Below, piece after piece: positions 57,301 to 63,648 of a DNA stretch of 64,000 nt. The DNA comes from Murimonas intestini (GTDB lineage Bacteria; Bacillota; Clostridia; Lachnospirales; Lachnospiraceae), in assembly GCA_003148945.1 (NCBI GenBank), contig QGGY01000015.1:1-64000 (forward strand). Direction: 5' to 3'. The notes under the pieces were generated by a model, which saw only the letters and a program-made list of their open reading frames with translations, did not search any database and was not told the origin of the DNA. The first letter of the stretch is position 1. Each line of letters opens with the position of its first letter. The translations under genes and the position numbers were made by a program.

Positions 57301-58924
57301 GGCTGCCGGAGAATCCTATTCAGACCTGGCTATAAGAGGAAGAGTAAGCCAGAATGCAGCGGAGACGGCGAATGCAGCTGTAGTAAAGAGTAGTACTCCT
57401 GACCCTGATCCGGACAATAACACGTCTACGGTTGTGGTGAAGGTATACGATACGGCGGACCTTGCTGTTACAAAGACAGCCTCACCTGTTCCGGCTGTTC
57501 CGGGGCAAAGGGTAGTCTATACAGTGACTGTTACAAATAATGGACCGGGAACCGCCAGGGGAATAGCCGTGATCGATGCTGTGCCCAGCCAGCTCACAGA
57601 TGCAGAGTATTCGGCAGATAATGGGCTGACGTGGGAAAAATGGGATTCCGTTTACAGGATTAGTGAGCTTTCAGCAGGCAGCAGTACGGCAATAAAGATC
57701 AGAGGGGACCTGAAACTGTCCTCGTCAGGTACAATAACAAATACTGCGGCTGTGACATCATCCACCCCTGACCCGCATCCGGAAAATAATACGGCCACGG
57801 ATATCACAAAAATACAGGAATCTGCAGATATATCTGTCTCTAAGCTGGCCCATCCTGTGCCGGCAAGACCAGGCCAGTATCTGACGTATATAGTCCTGGT
57901 ATCAAATGCGGGGCCATCTGATGCCCGGGATGTAAATCTGTCAGATATAGTCCCGGATGCTGAATATTCACTGGATGAAGGAATAACCTGGCAGGCATGG
58001 ACAGGAACTCACCAGATTGGCACAGTGGCTGCCGGAGAAGTCAGGAGGATATTGATTCGTACACGTGTACAGTCCGGCGCTTCAGGATATATCATAAATA
58101 CAGTGAGTGTATCTTCGGCGACGCCTGACCCTGATCCGGATAATAATACGGCAACTGTCGGGACGCCTGTGGCCCAGACGGCGGACCTGAGCCTGCAGAA
58201 GACGGCGGATAAGTCCAGCGCCAGGCCTGGGGACGTGGTGACGTATCAGATAGTCATACGGCATCTGGGGAGTGTAAGGGCCCGGAATGTCAGACTGAGG
58301 GACGACGGTCCTGACGGACTGAGCGGCGTGGAATTTTCAACGGACGGAGGTGACAGCTGGTCACCCTGGATCAGCCCGTATCCTCTGGGAGATATGGAGG
58401 ATCAGGAGACCAGAGTCATCCTCATCAGGGGAACAGTAACATTAGCGTCTGGTGTTATTACAAATACTGCCTATGTGACAAGTGACACCCCCGATCCTGA
58501 CTATACAAATAATATTGACCACAGCAGCGTTGACGTAGGTACCGGGCCAAGCGCCGATCTGGCTGTCTCTAAAACAGTCAGTTCAGGAACTGTCTGTCCA
58601 TGCCGTCCTGTAGTATTCAGGATCATAGTATCTAACAGAGGACCGGATACGGCCCAGGACGTGAAGATGACAGATTTTCTGCCGTCTGTCATACAAAATG
58701 CCCACTACTCACTGAATGAAGGCAGCAGCTGGTTCCCGTGGCATGGCCAGATCAGTCTGGGAAGTCTGGCAAATGGAGCATCAGCCGTCATACTGATCAG
58801 CGGATATGTAGACCGCTGTGCTTCAGGTACCATACTGAACCAGGCCTCAGCCGCAAGCTCCACTTATGACCCTGATCCCCTGAATAATCAGGCGGTGGCT
58901 GAATTTTGTGTCTGCAGAAAATAA
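51350..58924 (+). CDS. Giant DUF11-repeat protein with SdrB-like and GEVED domains, no signal peptide
   Basis: A 2524-residue protein. Residues ~4-85 form an SdrB-type beta domain with a calcium-like loop (DMDHDGRFTPGEPG). Residues ~120-375 look like a beta-propeller/DUF6923 region (repeated G-N-L-Y-type strands). Residues ~377-560 are a GEVED domain (DFGDAPD to DGEVEDYIL, with a second calcium-like loop DFNKNGLFEASE). Residues ~563-2520 hold 16 DUF11 repeats of about 123 residues, each with ADLSVTKTA, SNAGPSDA and TPDPDP-NN motifs. Cysteines occur only in the N-terminal domains and the last repeat (CPC, FCVCRK end). There is no Sec signal, transmembrane helix or LPxTG. A cell- or spore-surface fibre is likely but unproven. 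Confidence 0.88.
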   Translation: MPAFITGTVFHDMDHDGRFTPGEPGIPGVNVVLYSADSTQPGSPACTFVQTGTDGVYSFTVTEPGTYTVYETVIFPGSCPPSLVSQPPGYYHSNTPRKGTVILTQEEISGDNTVNGPDFGHDMWGIPYNCGPEMILFEGEQPTGRFAVNLVTGDAADMGPVQSPAAVNAVGFNTEDNFIYGYDQVQNTIVRVDQNGDVMYLEPRPEGMPAAAYSAGAIDMSGFYYVYIPGGSRFYTVDLRPDSATFLRLVDPSDGYREQTEDYGTALSSPLAIGDWAFNPADGRLYGVERNGVVYRINELTGDVAPLDTTGPNPGALFGAVAVDGNGNLYAVSSSDGTIYRYRLSGYSAAGMRFSATQPGSFIDAAMCPYAIIETDFGDAPDAGGGGGAGNYNTLLASNGPRHGLGSPLYLGTRVTSEDDAHQSAMADGDDLTQGIQDDALTLPLPVLPVDALNYSLTAAVTNDTGDTANLYGWIDFNKNGLFEASEAAAVIQIPPYSGTGQYTLDFGRPPGSALTPDHTFLRLRLTTDDLQDTGTEIQDTRSVGPASDGEVEDYILKIGTTTDLSVTKTADLQVLSTGDTITYTITVSNYGPEDAYDVLLTDIVPPEITGARYSLDGGPSDYWPGTLVLGTMAPGQVNTVVIQGVFDGSVLGPVINTATVTSYSEDPDPGNNSATTVTPVDRAADLEITKTADESFAVIGEAFTFNITVTNHGPDPAENTIINDIAAADFSTPEYSADGGTSWMPWHGQLDAGIIEAGTAFTFLLRGTVEAGTQDELQNTASVTSDTSDPDPSDNTVTITVPKSALADLGVIKTGEPDPVSVGQQLIYTITVTNSGPSQAEEVIISDALPAELLNQEYSFDSVIWYPWTGEYAAGSLAAGDIYTLYLRGDVDPDAQTGEMMNTVTISSATDDPDPNNNTYTEIITVEAAADLSVTKTASPSAVLSGEILTYTVVVSNDGPSDAANVVLSDTLPAEIENPVFSVDGSAEEPWTGSYSLSILPAGSSFTLTIRGTVNVTQTESLVNTSFVASDTPDPIPDNNADTVITQAEALADLTLVKEGPASVEAGGMISYTVTVSNAGPGAAADVEVTDAVPSEINDPEYSVNGGVYIPWSGSFRAGTLEASESVTIMIRGNVSSLAAGTVVNSASVTSSTPDPDPSDNSGTVTTSVEASADISVVKTASLSPAVPGQYLTYTLVVSNAGPSAAAGVILEDELPPVLTGAEVSADEQNWAPWSSPYSVGTLDAGEAAVVYVRGTVAASAVNTIANTASVSSDTPDPDMGNNTSSTATPVDPSADISVTKTASPSPVLPGGELTYTVTISNAGPADAQNIELADTLPSLLANPQFSTDNGISWNDWPGFLNVGTIAADASAEVLIRGTVNSAAAGILSNTAAVSSATPDPDPVNNTDIVLTPIETSADVSVKKTAAPVPAEPGQQLTYTIVVNNAGPDTAQAVSVTDSTAPELSGPEFSADGGNTWNPWVNPYAAGDIASGDSIQILLRGTLSSAASGIVNNSVSAAAQTPDPDPDNNIFTLNTPVSTSADLSVTKTAEEGTAVPGSLYNYLVNIINGGPDTAADVTMTDSDMMGLQNPEYSLDGITYSPWTGSIYLGSMADGQSITVHLRGTIDPEAEGDLMNRVFVASSTPDPDMTNNNDAAETALVPLADLSITKSGIPDPAVPGKVLTYTLTVKNAGPSAARDITVIDAVPGILENAEYSTDGIPGWQPWTGTYQSDVMAPGSELSLTIRGVLASLASGTVINTAVVTSATPDPDPSDNKAVDERQIQPEADLSLVKSVSPSPAVPGQRVTYTLAASNAGPSDAVNVQFTDMLPQVLQNQEYSIDGGVSWYPWSGTYEMTSLAGGMAAEILVRGLLPLNEAGAGILRNTASVESETDDPDPGNNTAVIETPVSGLADMKITKSAVPETAAPGGLLTYYVDVRNLGPEEAEQVTIEDKAVLSELTDTEYSTDGGSTWSRWSGSYVIGSMAAGESYSDLAIRGRVSQNAAETANAAVVKSSTPDPDPDNNTSTVVVKVYDTADLAVTKTASPVPAVPGQRVVYTVTVTNNGPGTARGIAVIDAVPSQLTDAEYSADNGLTWEKWDSVYRISELSAGSSTAIKIRGDLKLSSSGTITNTAAVTSSTPDPHPENNTATDITKIQESADISVSKLAHPVPARPGQYLTYIVLVSNAGPSDARDVNLSDIVPDAEYSLDEGITWQAWTGTHQIGTVAAGEVRRILIRTRVQSGASGYIINTVSVSSATPDPDPDNNTATVGTPVAQTADLSLQKTADKSSARPGDVVTYQIVIRHLGSVRARNVRLRDDGPDGLSGVEFSTDGGDSWSPWISPYPLGDMEDQETRVILIRGTVTLASGVITNTAYVTSDTPDPDYTNNIDHSSVDVGTGPSADLAVSKTVSSGTVCPCRPVVFRIIVSNRGPDTAQDVKMTDFLPSVIQNAHYSLNEGSSWFPWHGQISLGSLANGASAVILISGYVDRCASGTILNQASAASSTYDPDPLNNQAVAEFCVCRK
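53036..58920 (+). repeat. 16 tandem degenerate ~368-bp coding repeats (DUF11)
   Basis: The unit start (codons for [S/A/T]AD[L/I]-x-V-x-K) recurs 16 times from residue ~563 to ~2402, average spacing 122.6 residues. Units have diverged at DNA level, with only short identical runs such as those encoding TPDPDPDN, so the array is old rather than a recent amplification. Confidence 0.85.
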
Positions 58925-58960
58925 ATGCCTGGAGAATATATACCATGAAGATATAATTGC

Positions 58961-58992
58961 GGGGGCGCTGTATTTTGCAGCGTCCCATTTTA
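58961..58992 (+). terminator. Terminator of the giant DUF11 gene
   Basis: GGG-CGCTG pairs with CAGCG-CCC around TATTTTG and is followed by ATTTTAT. It lies about 36 bases after the stop codon. Confidence 0.75.
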
Positions 58993-59028
58993 TAAATATG
59001 CCCAGTATAATAAGCCTCAAAAAAATAC

Positions 59029-59057
59029 TTGTAATTTGTACACTCCTGTGATATTAA
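59029..59057 (+). promoter_or_regulatory. Probable promoter of the second GGDEF gene
   Basis: TTGTAA (59029-59034), 17-nt spacer, TATTAA (59052-59057), about 37 nt upstream of the proposed start codon. Confidence 0.45.
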
Positions 59058-59093
59058 TGAGATAATACCGATACTGAAAGAGTGGTACGCTTT

Positions 59094-60263
59094 ATGGATA
59101 AAAATGCAGGGCACAGGATACACAGGCAATGGCCAGAGAAGATGGAGACAGGGTACAGGACTGCTGTGGCGGAACGTATTCTAAAGTACTTCTGGATTAT
59201 CTTACTGATAGTAATAGGAATACAAATCTACAATCTGCTGTTTACACTTGCCTACACAGGATGGAAGATACATACCCAGTCAAGCAGAGTGTATATATTT
59301 TTCTACGCTATTCTTTTAGCAGTGTCTGCAGCAGGGCTGGCAGGCTGGCCATATTTCAAAAAGATAATGCCGCAGAAGGCCGGGCTTATCATCAGGCTCC
59401 AGGTTTGGTATTGCGTGATCATGCTGGCCTGGGCTCTTGGAATCACTTTATACGATCAGAGAGTTTCTGAGAATATAAGCACATACCTGATCTCGGCTCT
59501 GAGTATTTCTATGCTCTCCTATCTGACTCCGCGTCAGGCATGCATGATGTATGGCAGCGCCCAGCTGATCATGTATATCTGCCTTCCGTTTTACCAGCCT
59601 GAAGGGACCAGCAATTATGGGAGTTATGTCAATGCCTCTATTATGATCATTATGGTAGTATTCATATGTTTCTACAGATACTACAATGAACGGCGCTTCT
59701 ACGAGGACAGGCAGAAGATCATGGAGCAGAACAGGCTGTTAAATGAGAAGGCGAATACAGATCCCCTTACTGGACTGCAGAACAGGGGATTCCTGGACGG
59801 GAAAATGGAAGAACTGTACAGAGAGTGCATGGCAAAAGGTGAAGTCCTGGCAGTGATGATGATAGATGTGGATGATTTTAAGAGATATAATGACACCTTT
59901 GGACATCAGGCAGGTGATAAGTGTCTGCAGATGACGGCACAGGAGCTTAAAAGATTTATTATAAATGAAGAAGAACATCTGATACGCTACGGCGGGGAGG
60001 AATTCATGTATGTCGGTGCGGTAAGAGATGAGGGGAAAGCGTTTGCCATGGCCCAGGAAATGAGGGCAGCTATAGAGGCAATGGATATCCCTTTTAAATC
60101 AGACGAAATCTCAGCTGTAACCGTCAGTATCGGTATTTACGCAGCTATCCCGGGAAGCTGTGAGAAGGAAGAAGAGTGGTTCAGCTATATTACAAAAGCA
60201 GACGATTCATTGTATCAGGCAAAGAGAACTGGGAAGAATAAAGTTGTAATGAGCAGGAGGTGA
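59094..60263 (+). CDS. Membrane diguanylate cyclase (GGDEF)
   Basis: A 389-residue protein. Five to six hydrophobic helices (about residues 30-205 of the frame) are followed by a short coiled coil and a GGDEF domain with DPLTGLQNRG, MIDVDDFKRYNDTFGH and a canonical active-site loop RYGGEEF. It should make cyclic-di-GMP from GTP. No RxxD inhibitory site is seen upstream of the loop. The start is uncertain: ATG 59094 is used; GTG 59082 in the same frame adds four residues, and neither has a strong ribosome site. Confidence 0.88.
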   Translation: MDKNAGHRIHRQWPEKMETGYRTAVAERILKYFWIILLIVIGIQIYNLLFTLAYTGWKIHTQSSRVYIFFYAILLAVSAAGLAGWPYFKKIMPQKAGLIIRLQVWYCVIMLAWALGITLYDQRVSENISTYLISALSISMLSYLTPRQACMMYGSAQLIMYICLPFYQPEGTSNYGSYVNASIMIIMVVFICFYRYYNERRFYEDRQKIMEQNRLLNEKANTDPLTGLQNRGFLDGKMEELYRECMAKGEVLAVMMIDVDDFKRYNDTFGHQAGDKCLQMTAQELKRFIINEEEHLIRYGGEEFMYVGAVRDEGKAFAMAQEMRAAIEAMDIPFKSDEISAVTVSIGIYAAIPGSCEKEEEWFSYITKADDSLYQAKRTGKNKVVMSRR

Positions 60264-60297
60264 AAAGAAAAAAATTAAAAAAATCGAAAAAAAGTAT

Positions 60298-60326
60298 TGC
60301 ATTTAGCAAAGACTTATGATAATATA
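60298..60326 (+). promoter_or_regulatory. Promoter of the tRNA cluster
   Basis: TTGCAT (60298-60303), 17-nt spacer, TAATAT (60321-60326), roughly 30 nt upstream of the first tRNA after the expected start point. Confidence 0.7.
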
Positions 60327-60364
60327 ATTTTCGGTCACTGCTGAAGGTGATGACAACAAAATAA

Positions 60365-60436
60365 GGCTCCTTGGTCAAGCGGTTAAGACATCGCCCTTTC
60401 ACGGCGGTAACACGGGTTCGATTCCCGTAGGAGTCA
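60365..60436 (+). tRNA. tRNA-Glu (TTC)
   Basis: Acceptor GGCTCCT pairs with AGGAGTC, discriminator A. Anticodon loop CTTTCAC gives TTC. First of six tRNAs. Confidence 0.96.
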
Positions 60437-60462
60437 TTTAAGTTTAGCAACGGCACAAAAAT

Positions 60463-60535
60463 GCCGATGTGGCTCAATTGGCAGAGCAGCTGATTTGTAA
60501 TCAGCAGGTTATCGGTTCGAGTCCGATCATCGGCT
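60463..60535 (+). tRNA. tRNA-Thr (TGT)
   Basis: Acceptor GCCGATG pairs with CATCGGC, discriminator T. Anticodon TGT within ATTTGTAAT. Confidence 0.96.
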
Positions 60536-60540
60536 CTTTT

Positions 60541-60614
60541 GGACCTTTAGCTCAGTTGGTTAGAGCAACCGGCTCATAACCGGTCGGTCCTGGGTTCGAG
60601 TCCCCGAAGGTCCA
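60541..60614 (+). tRNA. tRNA-Met (CAT)
   Basis: Acceptor GGACCTT pairs with AAGGTCC, discriminator A. Anticodon loop CTCATAA gives CAT. It is an elongator-type sequence (paired 1-72), though CAT could also mark tRNA-Ile2. The T stem CTGGG / CCCCG contains one T-C mismatch. Confidence 0.92.
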
Positions 60615-60636
60615 TTTGTTGTTAAACTTAAGATAA

Positions 60637-60710
60637 GGCCCAGTGGCTCAGTTGGTTAGAGCGTCGCCCTGTCACGGCGAAGGTCGTCGGTTCGAGTCCG
60701 ATCTGGGTCG
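60637..60710 (+). tRNA. tRNA-Asp (GTC)
   Basis: Acceptor GGCCCAG pairs with CTGGGTC, discriminator G. Anticodon loop CTGTCAC gives GTC. Confidence 0.96.
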
Positions 60711-60751
60711 TTCACATGAAACATTCATGTGGCGGCAATTTCATATCCCAT

Positions 60752-60824
60752 GGGATCTTAGCTCAGCTGGGAGAGCATCTGCCTTACAAGCAGAGGGTCA
60801 TAGGTTCGAGCCCTATAGGTCCCA
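60752..60824 (+). tRNA. tRNA-Val (TAC)
   Basis: Acceptor GGGATCT pairs with AGGTCCC, discriminator A. Anticodon loop CTTACAA gives TAC. Confidence 0.96.
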
Positions 60825-60847
60825 CTTGCCACATTGCGTGGCAGAAT

Positions 60848-60933
60848 GCCGGCGTGGCGGAACTGGCAGACGCACAGGACTTAAAATCCTGCGGGACTAA
60901 TCTCCCGTACCGGTTCGATTCCGGTCGCCGGCA
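60848..60933 (+). tRNA. tRNA-Leu (TAA), probable integration site of the mobile element
   Basis: Acceptor GCCGGCG pairs with CGCCGGC, discriminator A; a long variable arm is present. Anticodon loop CTTAAAA gives TAA. The antisense strand of its 3' half forms the C-terminal codons of the serine recombinase (frame stops at 60881), marking the junction with the mobile element. Confidence 0.95.
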
Positions 60934-62434
60934 CTTGACCATGAACAGCCGAACCATTGAGGTTCGAAAGTTCATGGTCAATTTTTATTTCTTCCAGGGC
61001 AGCATTGACCTCTTCAGGTGATCCTTCGCGGTCACAAAAATTATATACAATCACGATATAGTCATCGTATAGATATAATGAGTTGACGAAGGTGTTTATG
61101 AGCTTTGTACAAAACTCAACATCATCTATATCCCCGTTTTTAAAATTGTATAGCCAGTAGCGTGCCTGATCAGCTGTAATGTCAGGCTTTTTTATTTCTG
61201 CCTTTGCGATCTCAGCATCAAGGTCAGAGCGCTGGCTCTCTAATTCTACCAGCCTGTCTTTGGTGGTATCCGTGATGATCCCCATCTCAATGGCTTTCAT
61301 AATATTGTCAAGTCCCTTCTGGATCTCCTTCCTCCTTTTATTCAGGTTGCGCAGCAGGATAGTTTCGTCATCAGCATTCTGCAGCTCAACAATTTTGCGC
61401 GCGAGAAATTCAATAAGGTCAGGCTTAAGCACGTTATTTATGGTATACCGTGCCACATACTTCTCCAAAAACTCTTTCCGGTAAGTTTTCAGCTGGCAGC
61501 AGGCGTTTTTGTTCTTACGGCCAGAGCATTTATAGTAATAATATGTTTCGCTCCTTCCGGTGCCGGAATCTCCGATGACCGTATTTTTGCAGTAGCCGCA
61601 GAATACCTTCCCGGTCAAAAGGAATTCAACCGGGGCCGTGCACCTGGTACGCGACTTATTCCGGCTGTTAAGGCCGAGTATATCCTGCACGCGCTCAAAC
61701 AGGTCGCTGCTTACAATTTGAGGTACGTTAGGGTACACTTTGCCTTTATACAGGTATTCACCTATATACTTCCTATTGCGGAGCATATAGTAAACAGCGT
61801 TCTCATTAAAATTATTACCTTTCATGGTACGGTAACCCCTGCGGTTTAAATCATCCATTATAACTTTAGCAGTATCACCGGATGCATAACGTTCAAATAC
61901 TTCAACAACAATGGGCATTGTTGTTGGATTAATGAAATACCGTTTATCATGTAAGTCATATCCAAATAAGGGATTTGCGCCTAACACATGTCCTTTTTCT
62001 ACAGACTCAAGCAACCCGCGGCTGACCTTCTGTGCAAGCTCGGCGGAGTAGTACTCTGCCATCCCCTCCAGGAGGGACTCCAGAATGATACCTTCTGGTC
62101 CATCAGGTATATGTTCCTTCGCGTAGAGGAGTTTAACGCCCTGTTTTTTGAGTTTTACCTTGTTCATGGCTAATTCTTCACGGTTGCGTCCAAAACGGTC
62201 TATTTTCCACACTATAACGGCGCTGAACTGGTGCTTCTTGCAGTCGTTCATGAGTCGATTGAATTCCGTCCTATTTTTGAAGTCAGTACCGGATATATGC
62301 CGGTCAATATAGGTATCAATAATTGTAATATCGTTTTTGGCAGCATATTCACGGCAGTCACGCAGCTGGCCGTCAATAGACTGGTCTGTCTGCCCGGGGC
62401 CGGCACTGTACCTTGCATAGATTACTCCATTCAT
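60881..62434 (-). CDS. Large serine recombinase (site-specific integrase)
   Basis: A 517-residue recombinase. The N-terminal resolvase domain starts with GVIYARYSAG, the serine being the nucleophile, and includes VWKIDRFGRN and the EGMAEYYSAELA helix. A recombinase domain (NPLFGYDL to RNRKYIGEYLYKG), a zinc ribbon (CGYC ... C ... C) and a coiled coil (about residues 385-430) follow. It would insert or excise the element. The start is set at 62434 with AAGGAGG six bases upstream. The last ~35 residues are read from the terminator and antisense tRNA-Leu, so the native C terminus in the excised form may differ. Confidence 0.92.
   Translation of the reverse strand: MNGVIYARYSAGPGQTDQSIDGQLRDCREYAAKNDITIIDTYIDRHISGTDFKNRTEFNRLMNDCKKHQFSAVIVWKIDRFGRNREELAMNKVKLKKQGVKLLYAKEHIPDGPEGIILESLLEGMAEYYSAELAQKVSRGLLESVEKGHVLGANPLFGYDLHDKRYFINPTTMPIVVEVFERYASGDTAKVIMDDLNRRGYRTMKGNNFNENAVYYMLRNRKYIGEYLYKGKVYPNVPQIVSSDLFERVQDILGLNSRNKSRTRCTAPVEFLLTGKVFCGYCKNTVIGDSGTGRSETYYYYKCSGRKNKNACCQLKTYRKEFLEKYVARYTINNVLKPDLIEFLARKIVELQNADDETILLRNLNKRRKEIQKGLDNIMKAIEMGIITDTTKDRLVELESQRSDLDAEIAKAEIKKPDITADQARYWLYNFKNGDIDDVEFCTKLINTFVNSLYLYDDYIVIVYNFCDREGSPEEVNAALEEIKIDHELSNLNGSAVHGQVPATGIEPVREISPAGF
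60935..60989 (+). terminator. Terminator at the tRNA-Leu / mobile element junction
   Basis: TTGACCATGAAC pairs perfectly with GTTCATGGTCAA, and inside it CGAACC pairs with GGTTCG around ATTGA. TTTTTATTT follows on the plus strand. It begins one base after tRNA-Leu and also lies within the recombinase frame on the other strand. Confidence 0.8.
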
Positions 62435-62471
62435 ATCCATCCTCCTTAAAATTGGGTATAAAAAATACACC

Positions 62472-62500
62472 TATACAGGTGCCGGGAAATTTGATATAAT
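62472..62500 (+). promoter_or_regulatory. Promoter of the candidate small RNA
   Basis: TATACA (62472-62477), 17-nt spacer, TATAAT (62495-62500). The -10 lies in an imperfect palindrome TTGAT-ATA-ATCAA (62491-62503) close to the divergent recombinase start. Confidence 0.55.
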
Positions 62501-62506
62501 CAATTT

Positions 62507-62583
62507 GCGAGGTTGTTATATCGGTTCTCAACACCGGTAGAGCGATTACATGGCCGTCCTCATTAGCATGGGGACGGCTTTTG
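62507..62583 (+). ncRNA. Candidate ~77-nt small RNA upstream of the recombinase
   Basis: A promoter at 62472-62500 is followed by a gene-free stretch. It has a first hairpin TATCGG / CCGGTA around a nine-base loop and a terminator GCCGTCC (62553-62559) / GGACGGC (62572-62578) with TTTT. No open frame with a ribosome site was found inside. It may be a regulatory RNA of the mobile element; it is not assigned to a known family. Confidence 0.5.
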
Positions 62584-62594
62584 CGTTATAAAAA

Positions 62595-62987
62595 TTATTC
62601 TTGAATCAAATTGTTGTTTTCATCTACCCAAACATGTCCACCAATCTGAGCAGCCCCACTTTTTATATCATCGGATTTTAGAACCATTGTATGAGATAAA
62701 ACACCTTCTGAACATGAGTTATACATAACATAGGAATAATTAAACCAATCTTCTGTTGCAAGTTTAGTAACAGATACAGTAAGGTCTTCTGATTTAACAT
62801 TCTCCCCAAGTGTGACATACAAGATGTTGCAATCTTTTACAATTCCTTCAGACACAGAAACATTTTCATAACTGGATATAGCGTCTTGCACTTTAGATAG
62901 GTTACTGCTACTAGCAGTAGATGAATTGCAACCACATATTGTGACCGCACATAATAAAATACCAGAAATTATGAGATTCTTTTTCAT
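62595..62987 (-). CDS. Small lipoprotein of unknown function
   Basis: A 130-residue protein. The signal peptide MKKNLIISGILLCAVTICGC ends in lipobox ICGC (cysteine at residue 20), then a Ser/Thr-rich linker. The mature part (VQDAISSYENVSVSEG, ILYVTLGENVKSEDL) looks like a small alpha/beta domain and is not recognised. The start is set at 62987 because TGGAGGC precedes it; upstream codons in the frame overlap an inverted repeat. It is a cargo gene of the mobile element. Confidence 0.75.
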   Translation of the reverse strand: MKKNLIISGILLCAVTICGCNSSTASSSNLSKVQDAISSYENVSVSEGIVKDCNILYVTLGENVKSEDLTVSVTKLATEDWFNYSYVMYNSCSEGVLSHTMVLKSDDIKSGAAQIGGHVWVDENNNLIQE

Positions 62988-63015
62988 TTTAATTGCCTCC
63001 ATTGTAATTTGGTAA

Positions 63016-63038
63016 ATAAGATATGTAACGTATCTTAT
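63016..63038. promoter_or_regulatory. Inverted repeat upstream of the lipoprotein
   Basis: ATAAGATA (63016-63023) and TATCTTAT (63031-63038) form a perfect 8-bp repeat with a 7-base spacer, 29 bases before the lipoprotein start on the minus strand. It may be an operator or a leader hairpin. Confidence 0.5.
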
Positions 63039-63128
63039 CATTTCTCTATTTAGTAGATACATTTTCCTCTCATGTTTCTTCCCTTCTAAAATTAATATGT
63101 ATTATTTTATTAGAATCCATTTGGGAAT

Positions 63129-63479
63129 TTATGCCATTTTTTCGGATTCCCCTTTTACATACCCAAGTTCTAAAAGCTCAGATGCGCGCTCAAGAAGTTT
63201 GTTACGCCCATCATTATTCAAAGAGCGGAATGTATCAACAAGGTGTTTTTCGTCTACAGAAAGTAGAGGGGCTTCCTCACCATATAGATCGGCTACACTA
63301 TGGATATGATACAAGCGACATAAGACAATGAGCATATCAGCATCAGGCTGCCCACGTCCAGTTTCCCATGCACTAATTGTCTTTCCACTTTTTCCGACCG
63401 CATTGCCAACCTCATAAACGGTCATATTATTCAATTCTCTATAATATTTTAAACGCTTAGCTAGCTCTTCTCGTACCAT
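63129..63479 (-). CDS. XRE-family repressor (CI-like)
   Basis: A 116-residue regulator with an N-terminal helix-turn-helix (about residues 5-60; MTVYEVGNAVGKSGKTISAW is the HTH) and a short helical tail. The start is set at ATG 63479 with AAAGGGG upstream. It is divergent from a small Cro-like gene across a 170-base operator region, the layout of a lysogeny or element-maintenance switch. Confidence 0.88.
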   Translation of the reverse strand: MVREELAKRLKYYRELNNMTVYEVGNAVGKSGKTISAWETGRGQPDADMLIVLCRLYHIHSVADLYGEEAPLLSVDEKHLVDTFRSLNNDGRNKLLERASELLELGYVKGESEKMA

Positions 63480-63511
63480 AAGAACCCCTTTCATTCGTGC
63501 TATTTAATCCA

Positions 63512-63540
63512 ATGATAAAGCATAAAGCAGACATTGTCAA
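63512..63540 (-). promoter_or_regulatory. Promoter of the XRE repressor
   Basis: On the minus strand TTGACA (63540-63535), 17-nt spacer, TATCAT (63517-63512). Operator O1 (63546-63562) lies five bases upstream of its -35. Confidence 0.75.
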
Positions 63541-63545
63541 TAAAA

Positions 63546-63562
63546 ATCTATAAAACATAGAC
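63546..63562. promoter_or_regulatory. Operator O1 of the divergent switch
   Basis: ATCTATAAAACATAGAC is one of three 17-bp copies with TCTA/TAGA dyad ends. It lies between the two divergent promoters. Confidence 0.65.
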
Positions 63563-63580
63563 AAAAAACAATGAAACATA

Positions 63581-63609
63581 TTGACAATCTAAAAAAGATA
63601 GACTATACT
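63581..63609 (+). promoter_or_regulatory. Promoter of the Cro-like gene with operator O2 filling its spacer
   Basis: TTGACA (63581-63586), spacer 63587-63603, TATACT (63604-63609). The 17-bp spacer is itself operator O2, ATCTAAAAAAGATAGAC, so bound repressor would exclude RNA polymerase. Confidence 0.8.
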
Positions 63610-63616
63610 AAGGATG

Positions 63617-63633
63617 GTCTAAAAAACATAGAC
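63617..63633. promoter_or_regulatory. Operator O3 of the divergent switch
   Basis: GTCTAAAAAACATAGAC matches O1 and O2 and has full GTCTA / TAGAC dyad symmetry. It sits just after the expected start of the Cro-like transcript. Confidence 0.7.
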
Positions 63634-63648
63634 TGAAAGGAGGAAACT

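Noticed and set aside
53036-58920. Regularly spaced repeats resembling a CRISPR or satellite array
   Set aside because: The period of ~368 bp keeps the reading frame and encodes DUF11 domains; there are no short identical repeats with unique spacers.
60643-61021. Overlapping open frames on both strands across the tRNA genes
   Set aside because: They are translations of tRNA sequence; cloverleaf folds explain the region completely.
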